From an uncultured Pseudomonadota bacterium (GTDB lineage: Bacteria; Myxococcota_A; UBA796; GCA-2862545), in contig CAJXTB010000011.1 in assembly GCA_913061235.1 (NCBI GenBank), positions 124,001 through 188,000 of the forward strand: a stretch of DNA of 64,000 nucleotides. The letters are read 5' to 3'. Within the stretch, counting starts at the first letter, position 1. Each line of letters opens with the position of its first letter. The notes under the pieces were generated by a model. It was not told the origin of the DNA. It saw nothing but the letters and a program-made list of their open reading frames with translations, and made no database searches. Shown here piece by piece: positions 19,676-27,873 of this stretch. Position numbers and translations under genes: made by a program.

Positions 19676-19776
19676 GAACGTCTCCTCGGCTTGAGAGCCT
19701 ACGGCATTTGGGCGTTAGAGACGTTGGTCGGCCGAATCCATCAATGCTTTTTCGAACCGCGCTTAGGGACTGGCCT

Positions 19777-20529
19777 TTACTTAAGGCGGGCACCGAAGCG
19801 CTTGGCGATTGCCAACGAGAAGCCAATGGCCTTCTGAACGTCGCCATCCATGAGCTTGAAGAAGGCGCCGAAGGGGCCAACCTTAGCGATCGTTCCACTC
19901 TTCTGGGTCTCGACTAGGGCCGTTGTGGCGTCTGTTGCCGTGCTGAGCGGGCCTTCGAGAGCGCCGGCAGCGAGCAGTGCATCAAACTCTGGCGAGTCGA
20001 GCACGGCAGTCAGCTTGCCGAGCTTGGAGGCGATTGCTGGGATGTTCGAGCCAGCCAGCTCATTGTGCATGGCCAGACCGAACTCCAAGCCGAACTCAAT
20101 GAGCTCTGGATTGGCGACAGCCTTGTTGAGCAGGGCGACGGTCTCTGCCGACAGCGCGGCGTTTGCAAAGTCGACGGTGTCATCGTCTAGCAAGCGCTCG
20201 GCGAGTCCCATGGCGTTGGGGGACGCAGCACGTTGCAGCAGGGCCAAGCCACGCACGCCAGTCCCGATGGGGTCGATGCCGTTTTCGGCGGCACCATGAA
20301 GGGTGCTGTTGGCCACACTTCCAGCGGCGTCCACGAAGGTCGGTGCGCGCTCTTTGAAGTTGCCGAGGCCATTCATGAGCCAATGCAGGGTCTGCATCTC
20401 ACCTTCAGAAAGGGCCTGGTTAGCGGCATTCGCGCTCACCTGGGTGGGAGCCGCGTCTAGCTTGGCTTCCAAGCGGTCTAGGCGCTCGTTGAGGCCTGTA
20501 ATGGCTGCCAGTACTGCGTCGTCGCTCAT
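19777..20529 (-). CDS. DUF1641 family protein
   Basis: A 250-residue soluble, mostly helical protein. A short coiled coil (LNERLDRLEAKLD) starts it, and the end matches the DUF1641 signature, with FGAFFKLMDGDVQKAIGF followed by a Gly-containing basic tail. DUF1641 proteins often accompany FAD/NAD-linked oxidoreductases such as sulfide:quinone reductase, but none is present here. ATG 20529 follows GGAGG and overlaps the stop of the upstream lipoprotein gene (ATGA), so the two are probably translationally coupled. Role unknown. Confidence 0.8.
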   Translation of the reverse strand: MSDDAVLAAITGLNERLDRLEAKLDAAPTQVSANAANQALSEGEMQTLHWLMNGLGNFKERAPTFVDAAGSVANSTLHGAAENGIDPIGTGVRGLALLQRAASPNAMGLAERLLDDDTVDFANAALSAETVALLNKAVANPELIEFGLEFGLAMHNELAGSNIPAIASKLGKLTAVLDSPEFDALLAAGALEGPLSTATDATTALVETQKSGTIAKVGPFGAFFKLMDGDVQKAIGFSLAIAKRFGARLK

Positions 20530-21251
20530 GGTCGTCCTCCGAGGTCGCTGCCTAACCCGTCCGCTGAGCGAACGGCGACGTCCAACGTGTCTGGCCCGGT
20601 CTCTCCGATAAACCGTGCATGAAGGTCCTGGGCGACCAACCTCCCGGCGGTTGCGTCGAACGTGGTTCGCCCTCGGATGTCGAGCACTTGGCGCCCAGCG
20701 AGAGACACGGATGTGTCGGTGTCGATGATTGCGGTGAGCGTGCCCTGCCGACGGGTCAGAGACACCAATGTGGCGGTGCTTTGTAGGCGTTCGCCGTGTC
20801 CACTGGGCATGAGGTCTAGGAATGGGCGGGCGATCTGAGCGGCATCCCACTCATCGCCCATCTGAACCGGCCTACGGGGAAGCGCACACCAGATGGCACG
20901 CTCGGTCAGGGCAATCGCGAAGTCATCCGTGTCGCTGCGAAGGCGGCCGTCGGGGCGCACGAGGACGTACGTCTCGGTGATGTCGTCGTTGAACCCGGTC
21001 AGAGCGGACTCGACCTCGCCCACCTGCTCCACCACGAACGTCCAGGTGCCAAGACTGCTGTCTTCGGCTGTCTGCAGGGTCACGTCGTAGGCAAACACGT
21101 CCCCGACGTTCATGGACCACTGCAAGGTGGTGGCGTCTGAGGCGGTTGTGGACGGGCGGTCATTGGTGGACGCACGCGGGCACCCTGCAAGGACGACCAG
21201 CAGTCCTAGCCACAAGCGCCGAGTTGGTAAATGGTGGGCGGTACCGAACAT
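20526..21251 (-). CDS. Lipoprotein of unknown function
   Basis: A 241-residue lipoprotein, N terminus MFGTAHHLPTRRLWLGLLVV and lipobox VLAGC. The mature part begins with a Ser/Thr-rich linker and then a beta-rich domain with WSMNVGDVFAYDVTLQ and a late GRTTFDATAGRLVAQDL, the pattern of proteins that quantify as paired beta-sheets (DUF6263-like); this is tentative. It is divergent from the helicase gene, with only 49 bp between starts. The ribosome site is weak, and an in-frame ATG further upstream cannot be excluded. Stop overlaps the DUF1641 start. Confidence 0.65.
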   Translation of the reverse strand: MFGTAHHLPTRRLWLGLLVVLAGCPRASTNDRPSTTASDATTLQWSMNVGDVFAYDVTLQTAEDSSLGTWTFVVEQVGEVESALTGFNDDITETYVLVRPDGRLRSDTDDFAIALTERAIWCALPRRPVQMGDEWDAAQIARPFLDLMPSGHGERLQSTATLVSLTRRQGTLTAIIDTDTSVSLAGRQVLDIRGRTTFDATAGRLVAQDLHARFIGETGPDTLDVAVRSADGLGSDLGGRP

Positions 21252-21300
21252 GCCGCGCCCATACCGCAGCGTGTGCACCAGTGCGCTACAGCGGCCTCTC

Positions 21301-23721
21301 ATGACGCTTCGCTTCATCGATTCCGAACAGACCATCGCCTTGTCCGTGGGCGACGTTGTGGCGTTGGGAGCGCGCGGTGGGCACTTGTCGATGGGGCTCG
21401 CTGGGCGCAGCTCCACACGGCTGCGCATGGGGCAAGAAGTTCACACGGACTACGCGGGCGACCGGCAACGGGTGGATGCGTCGTACCAAAGTGAAGTGGG
21501 CCTGCGTCGGCAGCTTGTGGTGGATGGGTGGACGGTGACCCTTCATGGCCGCGTGGATGGGCGGGTTGTGGAGGACAGCCGCGACGTCATTGAAGAGGTG
21601 AAGTCCACGGTTCTCGGGGCTGACGCGCTGCTCGCGACCACTGTGGACGACTGGCCCGACTACCGCCGGCAGCTCGAGACCTACCTTTGGTTGGCGGATT
21701 CGGGCTCGTCCTTGCCGCCGATTGGGCGCCTTGTCCTGATCAGCGTCTTGGATGGCAGCAAGCATGTGCTCGGTGTGGCGTATGACGCAAACACCGTAGA
21801 TAGCGACGTCCGCGCGGTGCTGGAGCGTGTGGTCCACGACCGTATTCGACGTCTGGCGTGGCTGTCGTCCCGTAGAGACTCGCCCGTGCCGCTCCCGTAC
21901 GACGAGTGGCGAGTCGGACAAGACGAGATTGCGACCCAGACGCTGCAAGCTCTGGAGCGCGGGGAGCCGATGTTGGTTCAGGCGCCGACGGGGCTGGGTA
22001 AGACCGGACCTGTGCTGTGGGCCGCGCTGACCTTTGCCCGTAAGCACGACAAGCAGGTGTTCTGGGCTACCGCACGTACAACCCACCAGGCGGTCGCCCA
22101 GGACTCGATTCGACGCCTGCGTCGCGCGGGTTTCTCGGTTCGTGCCATTACGCTGAGAGCCCGTGAAAAGGCTTGCCTCAACGACATTGTTGCGTGTACG
22201 CCAGAGCGCTGTCCGTTTGCCAAGGACTACTACGACAAGGCACAAGGTCAGGTACTGCAAGCCGCGCGATGCGTACCCGACCCTGCGCCCGAGTCGATGC
22301 GTGACGTCGCTGAAACCCACGGTGTGTGTCCGGTCGAGCTGGCGTTGGACGCGTCTGAGGAAGTGGACCTGGTCATTGGCGACATGAACTACGCGCTGGA
22401 GCCTGGGGTTCGCCTGGCGCGGCACTTCGAGGGAGCGAGCCTTAAGGATTGGGTGGTGGTCATTGATGAGGCCCATCAGCTCGTAGAACGTGCACGAGGC
22501 TGGGGAAGTCCGCGAGTGACGGTCGAGCAGGCGCATGCGGCGTCCGTGCGGCTGAACGAGCTGGAGTCCTCCGAGGCTGAACCGTTCATGGCGATTGTTG
22601 AGCAGGTCGTCGAGGGCATCTACCAGTCCGAGTACTTGGTAGACGGCCGCTGCCGTGATGGTGTGGGTGTCGCCGATCTTCCGCGACGTATGTGGTCGGA
22701 CTTGGCCGAACAGATCGACAGCTTGGCCCTGGACTACGCGCGTATCGAGGCCGTGCGCGTTGCAAGCGGAAAGGAACCGGCGTCTCACCCGGATGCGTGG
22801 ACCGAGTTTGCCCGGTCGGTTCTTCGCTTTGCAGATGCGCTGGTGTCTGCGGAGGAGGAGACGGCTGAGCTGGTCGGATTTGGTGCGGAGCGCTTCGTGG
22901 GACTCGCCTGCTTGGACCCGTCGAAGACCCTGGGGCCTCGATTGGCCGCTCTCGGTGGACTGGTCGGATGCAGCGCGACCCTGTCACCAACGGCCTACTA
23001 CACCACCGTTCTAGGCCTGCCTGAAAACACCCAGTCGATGGATGTTGACGGTGTCTTTCCCGCCGAGAACAAGTCGGTCGTTGTGGCCTCTCGCGTGTCC
23101 ACCACCTACCGGGACCGTGTGCAGCACGCGCCTGCGACCGCCGCACTCTTGTCTCGCTGTATTGAAGCGACGCCCGGCAATGTGGCGGTCTACTTCCCGT
23201 CGTTTGCCATGCTCGGAGACCTGGTTCCCCGGCTTGAGCTCAGCAAGACCGACGAGCTGGTGGTTCAGGAACGGGGTGGTGATGATGCTGCACGGGCGGC
23301 GATGCTGGCACGACTAGCGGCTGGAGGGCCTCGGGTGGTGCTTGCTGGTGTGCTCGGCGGCGTGTTCGCGGAAGGGGTGGACTTACCCCCAGGAAGCCTA
23401 GACTTGGTGTGTATCGTCGGTCCTGGGCTGCCTCCGGTTGGGCTCGTGCGCGACTTGCTGCGCGACCATCACGAGCGTGTGCACGGGGACGGATTCCGCT
23501 ACGCATCGCTGATTCCGGGTCTCACTCGAGTGGTTCAGGCGGCCGGAAGACTGCACCGTCGACCGGAGGACCGTGGGGTGATTGTCTTGGTTGGCCGGAG
23601 GTTCCGTTGGCGAGACATTCGGGAGCTGTTGCCGAGTAGCTGGGAGCCGGAGCTGGCTATGGAACCGTCGGATGCGATTGCTGCGTTCTTTCACCCGTCG
23701 AGTAAGGTTGCGGCCCCCTGA
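21301..23721 (+). CDS. PD-(D/E)XK nuclease fused to XPD/DinG-type helicase
   Basis: An 806-residue protein. Residues about 60-135 show a RecB/Cas4-type nuclease signature: GRVDG (Asp86), EVK (Glu99-Lys101) and QLETY (Gln124, Tyr128). From about 200 an SF2 helicase of the Rad3/XPD family follows: Walker A APTGLGKT (228-235), DEAH (389-392), and between them Cys292, 299, 304 and 343 (plus 324), the place of the XPD/DinG Fe-S cluster, then a C-terminal helicase domain with GCSATLSPT and RLHRRPEDRG. Predicted 5'-3' DNA unwinding with nuclease cleavage, in repair or defence. E. coli DinG lacks the nuclease; other DinG proteins carry a DEDD exonuclease instead. The chosen ATG has only a weak ribosome site. 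Confidence 0.85.
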   Translation: MTLRFIDSEQTIALSVGDVVALGARGGHLSMGLAGRSSTRLRMGQEVHTDYAGDRQRVDASYQSEVGLRRQLVVDGWTVTLHGRVDGRVVEDSRDVIEEVKSTVLGADALLATTVDDWPDYRRQLETYLWLADSGSSLPPIGRLVLISVLDGSKHVLGVAYDANTVDSDVRAVLERVVHDRIRRLAWLSSRRDSPVPLPYDEWRVGQDEIATQTLQALERGEPMLVQAPTGLGKTGPVLWAALTFARKHDKQVFWATARTTHQAVAQDSIRRLRRAGFSVRAITLRAREKACLNDIVACTPERCPFAKDYYDKAQGQVLQAARCVPDPAPESMRDVAETHGVCPVELALDASEEVDLVIGDMNYALEPGVRLARHFEGASLKDWVVVIDEAHQLVERARGWGSPRVTVEQAHAASVRLNELESSEAEPFMAIVEQVVEGIYQSEYLVDGRCRDGVGVADLPRRMWSDLAEQIDSLALDYARIEAVRVASGKEPASHPDAWTEFARSVLRFADALVSAEEETAELVGFGAERFVGLACLDPSKTLGPRLAALGGLVGCSATLSPTAYYTTVLGLPENTQSMDVDGVFPAENKSVVVASRVSTTYRDRVQHAPATAALLSRCIEATPGNVAVYFPSFAMLGDLVPRLELSKTDELVVQERGGDDAARAAMLARLAAGGPRVVLAGVLGGVFAEGVDLPPGSLDLVCIVGPGLPPVGLVRDLLRDHHERVHGDGFRYASLIPGLTRVVQAAGRLHRRPEDRGVIVLVGRRFRWRDIRELLPSSWEPELAMEPSDAIAAFFHPSSKVAAP

Positions 23722-23819
23722 TCCGACGGACGTTACTGTCCCCTCGCTGGAGTGCGCATGGTGCTGTGTCCCCGTACCTATCAATGTCTTGATGCGTGTC
23801 GCATCGAGCTGAGGTGCGC

Positions 23820-25253
23820 GTGAACCGTTTCTCGATAGCGGACACCGATAGGCTGGCTGAGCGGCGTCGTCCGTTCGACCGGCTCGAGTCGCGCATTGTC
23901 CGAAAGTGGCTCGCGAAACCGGAGATGGCCACGCGGGAACAGGTCGAGCAGCTGCGCTATGTGCTGTCCTTCGCCAAGCTGACGCAGGTCCGAAACAGGG
24001 ATGGTGTGGACGTGTACGTGGGCGGAATCAACGCTCTACATGCCCTGCACATGCAAGAAGTGATTGAACAGCGCATGGCCGACGGTGGCGTCAAGAGCGT
24101 GCTCAAGAGCCTCGATGAGCTGGTGATTCGGACCGCACGGGCGCGTCGTGCTGCACTCGACCATCTACCCTTGGACCGTGACTCCCTGGAAGAAGAGGTC
24201 ACTACGCGTGTCCTCGCTGTCGCCAGCGGAGGCGGCGGTGGTTCTGGCTATGTCTACCCGGGCGTGTACGAATCGCTGGAGCGCAACGGCATGCAGCCGT
24301 CGCTGATGACGGGCACGTCGATTGGCTCGCTCATGGCCATGTTCCGCTGCCGCTTTGCCCGGTATGACCCGGCACCCATGATTGCTGCCGCGCGCAGCCT
24401 GGCGTGGACCAAGGTGTTCCGCGTCATGGAGGCCAACAGCCGCTACGGCCTGCCGGCAACTCTGCGGCTGTACCTTCAGCATGCCCTCGGTCACTTGTTC
24501 CGTCATCCGGAAGGCCGAGCCCTGCGCTTGAGTGACCTGGGCATTCCACTGTATGTGGTCGCTACCGGAATCACCGTTGACGCGCTCAAGCATGATGTCG
24601 ACTACTACGAGAACTTCATCAACCGCGACTTGAAGCGAAGCAGCGGCTTCAGTGTGCGCAGCATCGTCAAGACCGTCGGCATTCTGCGCGAGTTCCTCTC
24701 CCAGCGGGACGCCCTGCGAACCGTCGCACTTGGCCGTGCCGAGGGGACCGAAGACTTTGATGTGTTGGACGCCGCAGGCTTCTCAGCCGCTATCCCCGGC
24801 GTCATTCACTACGACGTTGTTCGGGATGACCCTCGCATGCACCGCATCCTGGACAACCTGTACGCGGACTTTGGAATCAGCCGACTCGGAGAGGGCGGCA
24901 TGGTGAGCAATGTGCCGTCGCGAATCGCGTGGGAGTCGGTGGTCTCGGGGGATGTCGGCCGTCGAAACGTGCTGGTGTTGGCGCTGGACTGCTTTGCACC
25001 CAATCGTCGAAGCCTGGCCTGGCTGCCACTACAGCAGCTCGTACGCAGCGCCAATGTGGACAAGGAACGGGCGTTTGCGGACTGCTACCTGACCTTCAAG
25101 CGCGTCCCGTCCCCGGTCAACTTGGTGCCCACCTTGAAGGGCGTGTTCCAAGCCATGCGCTGGGGACGCGAGTCCGTTGCGCCGGAACTTCCGTACCTCA
25201 AGGAAATGATGCGGCCCATTGCGGTCATTCCAGAGCTCGCAAGACAGAAGTAG
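23820..25253 (+). CDS. Patatin-like phospholipase
   Basis: A 477-residue protein with a patatin acyl-hydrolase core: oxyanion hole ASGGGGGSGYVYPGV (residues 135-149), nucleophile GTSIGS (Ser167) and the block SAAIPGVI (322-329). The usual catalytic Asp-Gly-Gly/Ala is here Glu-Gly-Gly (358-360, GEGGMVSNVP), so the dyad Asp may be replaced by Glu. Such enzymes release fatty acids from lipids. A helical N-terminal region of about 130 residues is extra. GTG 23820 is preferred because GAGG lies five bases ahead; an upstream GTG at 23796 has no ribosome site. It ends 5 bp from cysQ (convergent). Confidence 0.85.
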   Translation: MNRFSIADTDRLAERRRPFDRLESRIVRKWLAKPEMATREQVEQLRYVLSFAKLTQVRNRDGVDVYVGGINALHALHMQEVIEQRMADGGVKSVLKSLDELVIRTARARRAALDHLPLDRDSLEEEVTTRVLAVASGGGGGSGYVYPGVYESLERNGMQPSLMTGTSIGSLMAMFRCRFARYDPAPMIAAARSLAWTKVFRVMEANSRYGLPATLRLYLQHALGHLFRHPEGRALRLSDLGIPLYVVATGITVDALKHDVDYYENFINRDLKRSSGFSVRSIVKTVGILREFLSQRDALRTVALGRAEGTEDFDVLDAAGFSAAIPGVIHYDVVRDDPRMHRILDNLYADFGISRLGEGGMVSNVPSRIAWESVVSGDVGRRNVLVLALDCFAPNRRSLAWLPLQQLVRSANVDKERAFADCYLTFKRVPSPVNLVPTLKGVFQAMRWGRESVAPELPYLKEMMRPIAVIPELARQK

Positions 25254-25258
25254 GCGGT

Positions 25259-26044
25259 CTAGCCTTCCATCTTGTCCATCAGATCTAGGATGGCGTCGTG
25301 AATGTCCCCATTGGTGCCGCACACGCCAATGTGTAGCGGGTCGGCGTTGTCGAATGCGTAGGCTTGCCGTTTGCCATTGCTCGCACGACCGCCTGCTGCA
25401 CTGATGCAGGCGACGCCTCCGGCCAGGTCCCAGGCGTTGCGTGGCTTGGGCGTAAATGACGCCTCTGCCTTTCCAGCAGCCACCAGGCCGAACTTGTAGG
25501 CGACAGAGCCCATTGGGGTCAGGTTCGCGCGGCCAGCAAGGTCATCAAACCAGCCTTTCTTGTACTCCGAGCGGCTGACCAGCAGGGTCGCGCCTTCGAT
25601 GTTTCCGTGGTCGGAGACGGTGGTCGGCTCTCCATTGTAGGAGAAGCCTTCGCCTACGACCCCCGCGAAGAGCTCGCCAGTCGCCGGGTTTAGCAACACA
25701 CCGAGGGTTGCGACGCCGTCGATGACCAGCCCAATCGAGACCACGAACTCGGGAATCTTGAGGGTGAACTCCCGTGTGCCATCGAGCGGGTCCACAATCC
25801 ACACGCGGGACTTGTTCTCGCGGCTTCCGTCGTCTTCTACTTCTTCGGACAGGTAGCCGTCATCGGGGAATTCACTTCGGATGACCTCGGCAATGACGCG
25901 GTCAGCGGCCAAGTCTGCTTCGGTGAGTGGACCCTTGTCGCCTGCCTTGAACCGCACCTCAAAGTCGTCTCGGTTGTAGACTTCCAAGATGGCTTGGCTC
26001 GCCTTCTTGGCGGCTTCAATGGCGACGCTAAGTTCGTGCTGCAT
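25259..26044 (-). CDS. cysQ: 3'(2'),5'-bisphosphate nucleotidase/inositol-monophosphatase family (CysQ)
   Basis: A 261-residue member of the Mg-dependent, Li-sensitive phosphatase family. Metal ligands are visible: TEAD (41-44), SEE (66-68), DPLDGT (85-90) and AWDLAGG (204-210). The EFTLK after DGTR is typical of the CysQ branch, which turns phosphoadenosine phosphate into AMP and recycles it after sulfate assimilation; related enzymes use inositol phosphates. GGAGG precedes the ATG. No cysteine-synthesis genes adjoin it. Confidence 0.88.
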   Translation of the reverse strand: MQHELSVAIEAAKKASQAILEVYNRDDFEVRFKAGDKGPLTEADLAADRVIAEVIRSEFPDDGYLSEEVEDDGSRENKSRVWIVDPLDGTREFTLKIPEFVVSIGLVIDGVATLGVLLNPATGELFAGVVGEGFSYNGEPTTVSDHGNIEGATLLVSRSEYKKGWFDDLAGRANLTPMGSVAYKFGLVAAGKAEASFTPKPRNAWDLAGGVACISAAGGRASNGKRQAYAFDNADPLHIGVCGTNGDIHDAILDLMDKMEG

Positions 26045-26111
26045 GGGACCTCCGGACGGCCCGGGTAACGCATTGTAGAGTGGGTTCGCGATTCAGGTCT
26101 TGGAGGTCAGC

Positions 26112-26462
26112 ATGGCGAGGGCAACGTGTCACTGTGAGAACGTCGTTGTACGAATCGATGCCCTGGCCGAGCGGGTCACTCGCTGCAACTGCTCCATCTG
26201 CCGCCGGTATGCGCCGCTTTGGGGCTACCACACCGAGACCACCGTGACGGTGCAGGTGGGAGACGCTGGCCTGCGGACCTACTGCTGGGGCGATGAGATG
26301 GTGAACTTCCACCACTGCGGGCGCTGCGGCTGTGTGACGCACTACACGCGTGGACCAAAGGGGGAGGGGGACCGGTTGGCCGTGAACTACCGCCTGTTCG
26401 ACAATGCGACGGTGGACAGCCTGCCCGTTCGAGAGTTTGACGGTGAGAACATGGGCGCGTAG
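26112..26462 (+). CDS. GFA/CENP-V family zinc protein
   Basis: A 116-residue protein of the GFA (glutathione-dependent formaldehyde-activating)-like fold, with Zn-binding cysteines in CHCENV, CNCSICRR and HHCGRCGC. Members bind two zinc ions; most have no proven enzymatic activity. The start is set by GGAGG five bases before ATG 26112. It is divergent from cysQ (67 bp) and ends at the stop of the next, convergent gene. Confidence 0.88.
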   Translation: MARATCHCENVVVRIDALAERVTRCNCSICRRYAPLWGYHTETTVTVQVGDAGLRTYCWGDEMVNFHHCGRCGCVTHYTRGPKGEGDRLAVNYRLFDNATVDSLPVREFDGENMGA

Positions 26463-27830
26463 CTACTGAAGCTCTGCCGCACGCAAGGACATGTACAGCT
26501 CTACAGTCCCGTTATTGTCGGTGTCTGCGAGGGATGTCCACCGCCCGACCCGCTCAAAGGCGTGGCGGCCTTCGACCACATGGTCGGCGCCGTCGATCAG
26601 GGCGGTAGGCCAGTCTTGGCCATTCCACACCAACAGGCGTCCGGCTGTGAGGTCGTCCCCGACGGTGGAGTCCGACGCCCCTACAATGAGCTCATCCAGA
26701 CCGTCCGCGTCCAAGTCTCCAGTGGTTAGGTGTCGCCCAAAGTGACGGGTGTCACTGTCTAGTGACGACAGGGTGGTGTTCGGCCTTCGTCGCCCAGTCG
26801 TGAACAGGGGCGTTGGGTTGTACAGCAACACCTGGCCCGCACCGTTGTTTGCGCCGGCGGCACCGACCGCTAGCCACACGTCGTCCACTGTTCGAAGGGA
26901 GCGAAGCTGGCCTCCAAACCACCCATTGCTGCTGCTACCGAGCACGATTCCACTGGCGGTGGCGGTCCCGTCACGCAGGGTCTGGCCGCTTATCCATTGA
27001 ATGTAGCCGTCGCCTGATGCCCCGAGGGGAGCCCCAACCACCACGTCGTTGACGCCGTCGTCGTCTACGTCCAAGGTGCACAGGATGCTACTTCCTAGAC
27101 GGTCTCCTCCGCTCACACCGGTGAGCAGCAGCCCTACGGCAGCGATAGGGACAGACCCGTCCGCAAGGTTGGTCAATGACGATGACGGAACCCACCAGAC
27201 CCCACCTTGTAGGGGAGAGTTAGCGGTCAAGGTTGGTGCGCTGATGAGCAGCTCGGACAGACCGTCGCCGTCCGTGTCTGCGCACAGCTCAATGGAGGTT
27301 CCGGTCCGGTCGCCAGGCGTTGCTCCGGTGAGACGCAAGGCATCCTCTTGGGGAACTACACCTGTCTGCGGTAAGTCTCGGTAGATACTGACAGTGCCAG
27401 CCGACAATCCTGCTTCCGGCGCCCCCACCACAACCCACTCGTCGGTCTGGACGACTGTTGTGCCAAAGCTTACGTCTAGACTGGACAACACCAGGCCCTG
27501 GGCAACGTCCGCAAGGGTCTGATTGCCAAACGGTGGCGCGATTGCGACCACACGTTGGGCGTCGGGTTGAGCGACAAGAGTCCGGCCGTTGTGTGCTGAG
27601 ACGCGCCAACCCACTCCAAGAGAGACCGCCCCGCGAATGCTGCTCGTGGCGTCTGTGAGCGGGTCCGGCGACGCTGGCCAGCGGTTCGGCACATGTCCAA
27701 CCAACAGCGTGGTCGGCCACGTCGACTCGCAGGTAGGGCCGTCACACGTATCCGTGCATCCCGATGCAGACAGAGCCAGGGCTATCGCAAGCGGAAGTAC
27801 ACGTGGAGTAGTGGTGGGAGAGCGAGTCAA
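26463..27830 (-). CDS. Lipoprotein with FG-GAP (integrin-like) repeats
   Basis: About 455 residues. No ATG fits; a TTG at 27830 begins a good signal peptide (core VLPLAIALALSASGC, lipobox SASGC). The body is an FG-GAP beta-propeller: repeats such as GDRTGTSIELCADTDGDGL, GDRLGSSILCTLDVDDDGV and HFGRHLTTGDLDADGLDEL, each followed by a VGAP or ISAP strand and carrying a Ca-binding DxDxDG loop. Propellers of this type bind ligands at the surface. It is divergent from the MopE lipoprotein at 27874, 43 bp away. The start codon is uncertain; the frame is not. Confidence 0.8.
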   Translation of the reverse strand: MTRSPTTTPRVLPLAIALALSASGCTDTCDGPTCESTWPTTLLVGHVPNRWPASPDPLTDATSSIRGAVSLGVGWRVSAHNGRTLVAQPDAQRVVAIAPPFGNQTLADVAQGLVLSSLDVSFGTTVVQTDEWVVVGAPEAGLSAGTVSIYRDLPQTGVVPQEDALRLTGATPGDRTGTSIELCADTDGDGLSELLISAPTLTANSPLQGGVWWVPSSSLTNLADGSVPIAAVGLLLTGVSGGDRLGSSILCTLDVDDDGVNDVVVGAPLGASGDGYIQWISGQTLRDGTATASGIVLGSSSNGWFGGQLRSLRTVDDVWLAVGAAGANNGAGQVLLYNPTPLFTTGRRRPNTTLSSLDSDTRHFGRHLTTGDLDADGLDELIVGASDSTVGDDLTAGRLLVWNGQDWPTALIDGADHVVEGRHAFERVGRWTSLADTDNNGTVELYMSLRAAELQ

Positions 27831-27873
27831 CCTGTGTGCCGTCCGGTAGAGTGGGCGCCAAGGTGAGGAACGT

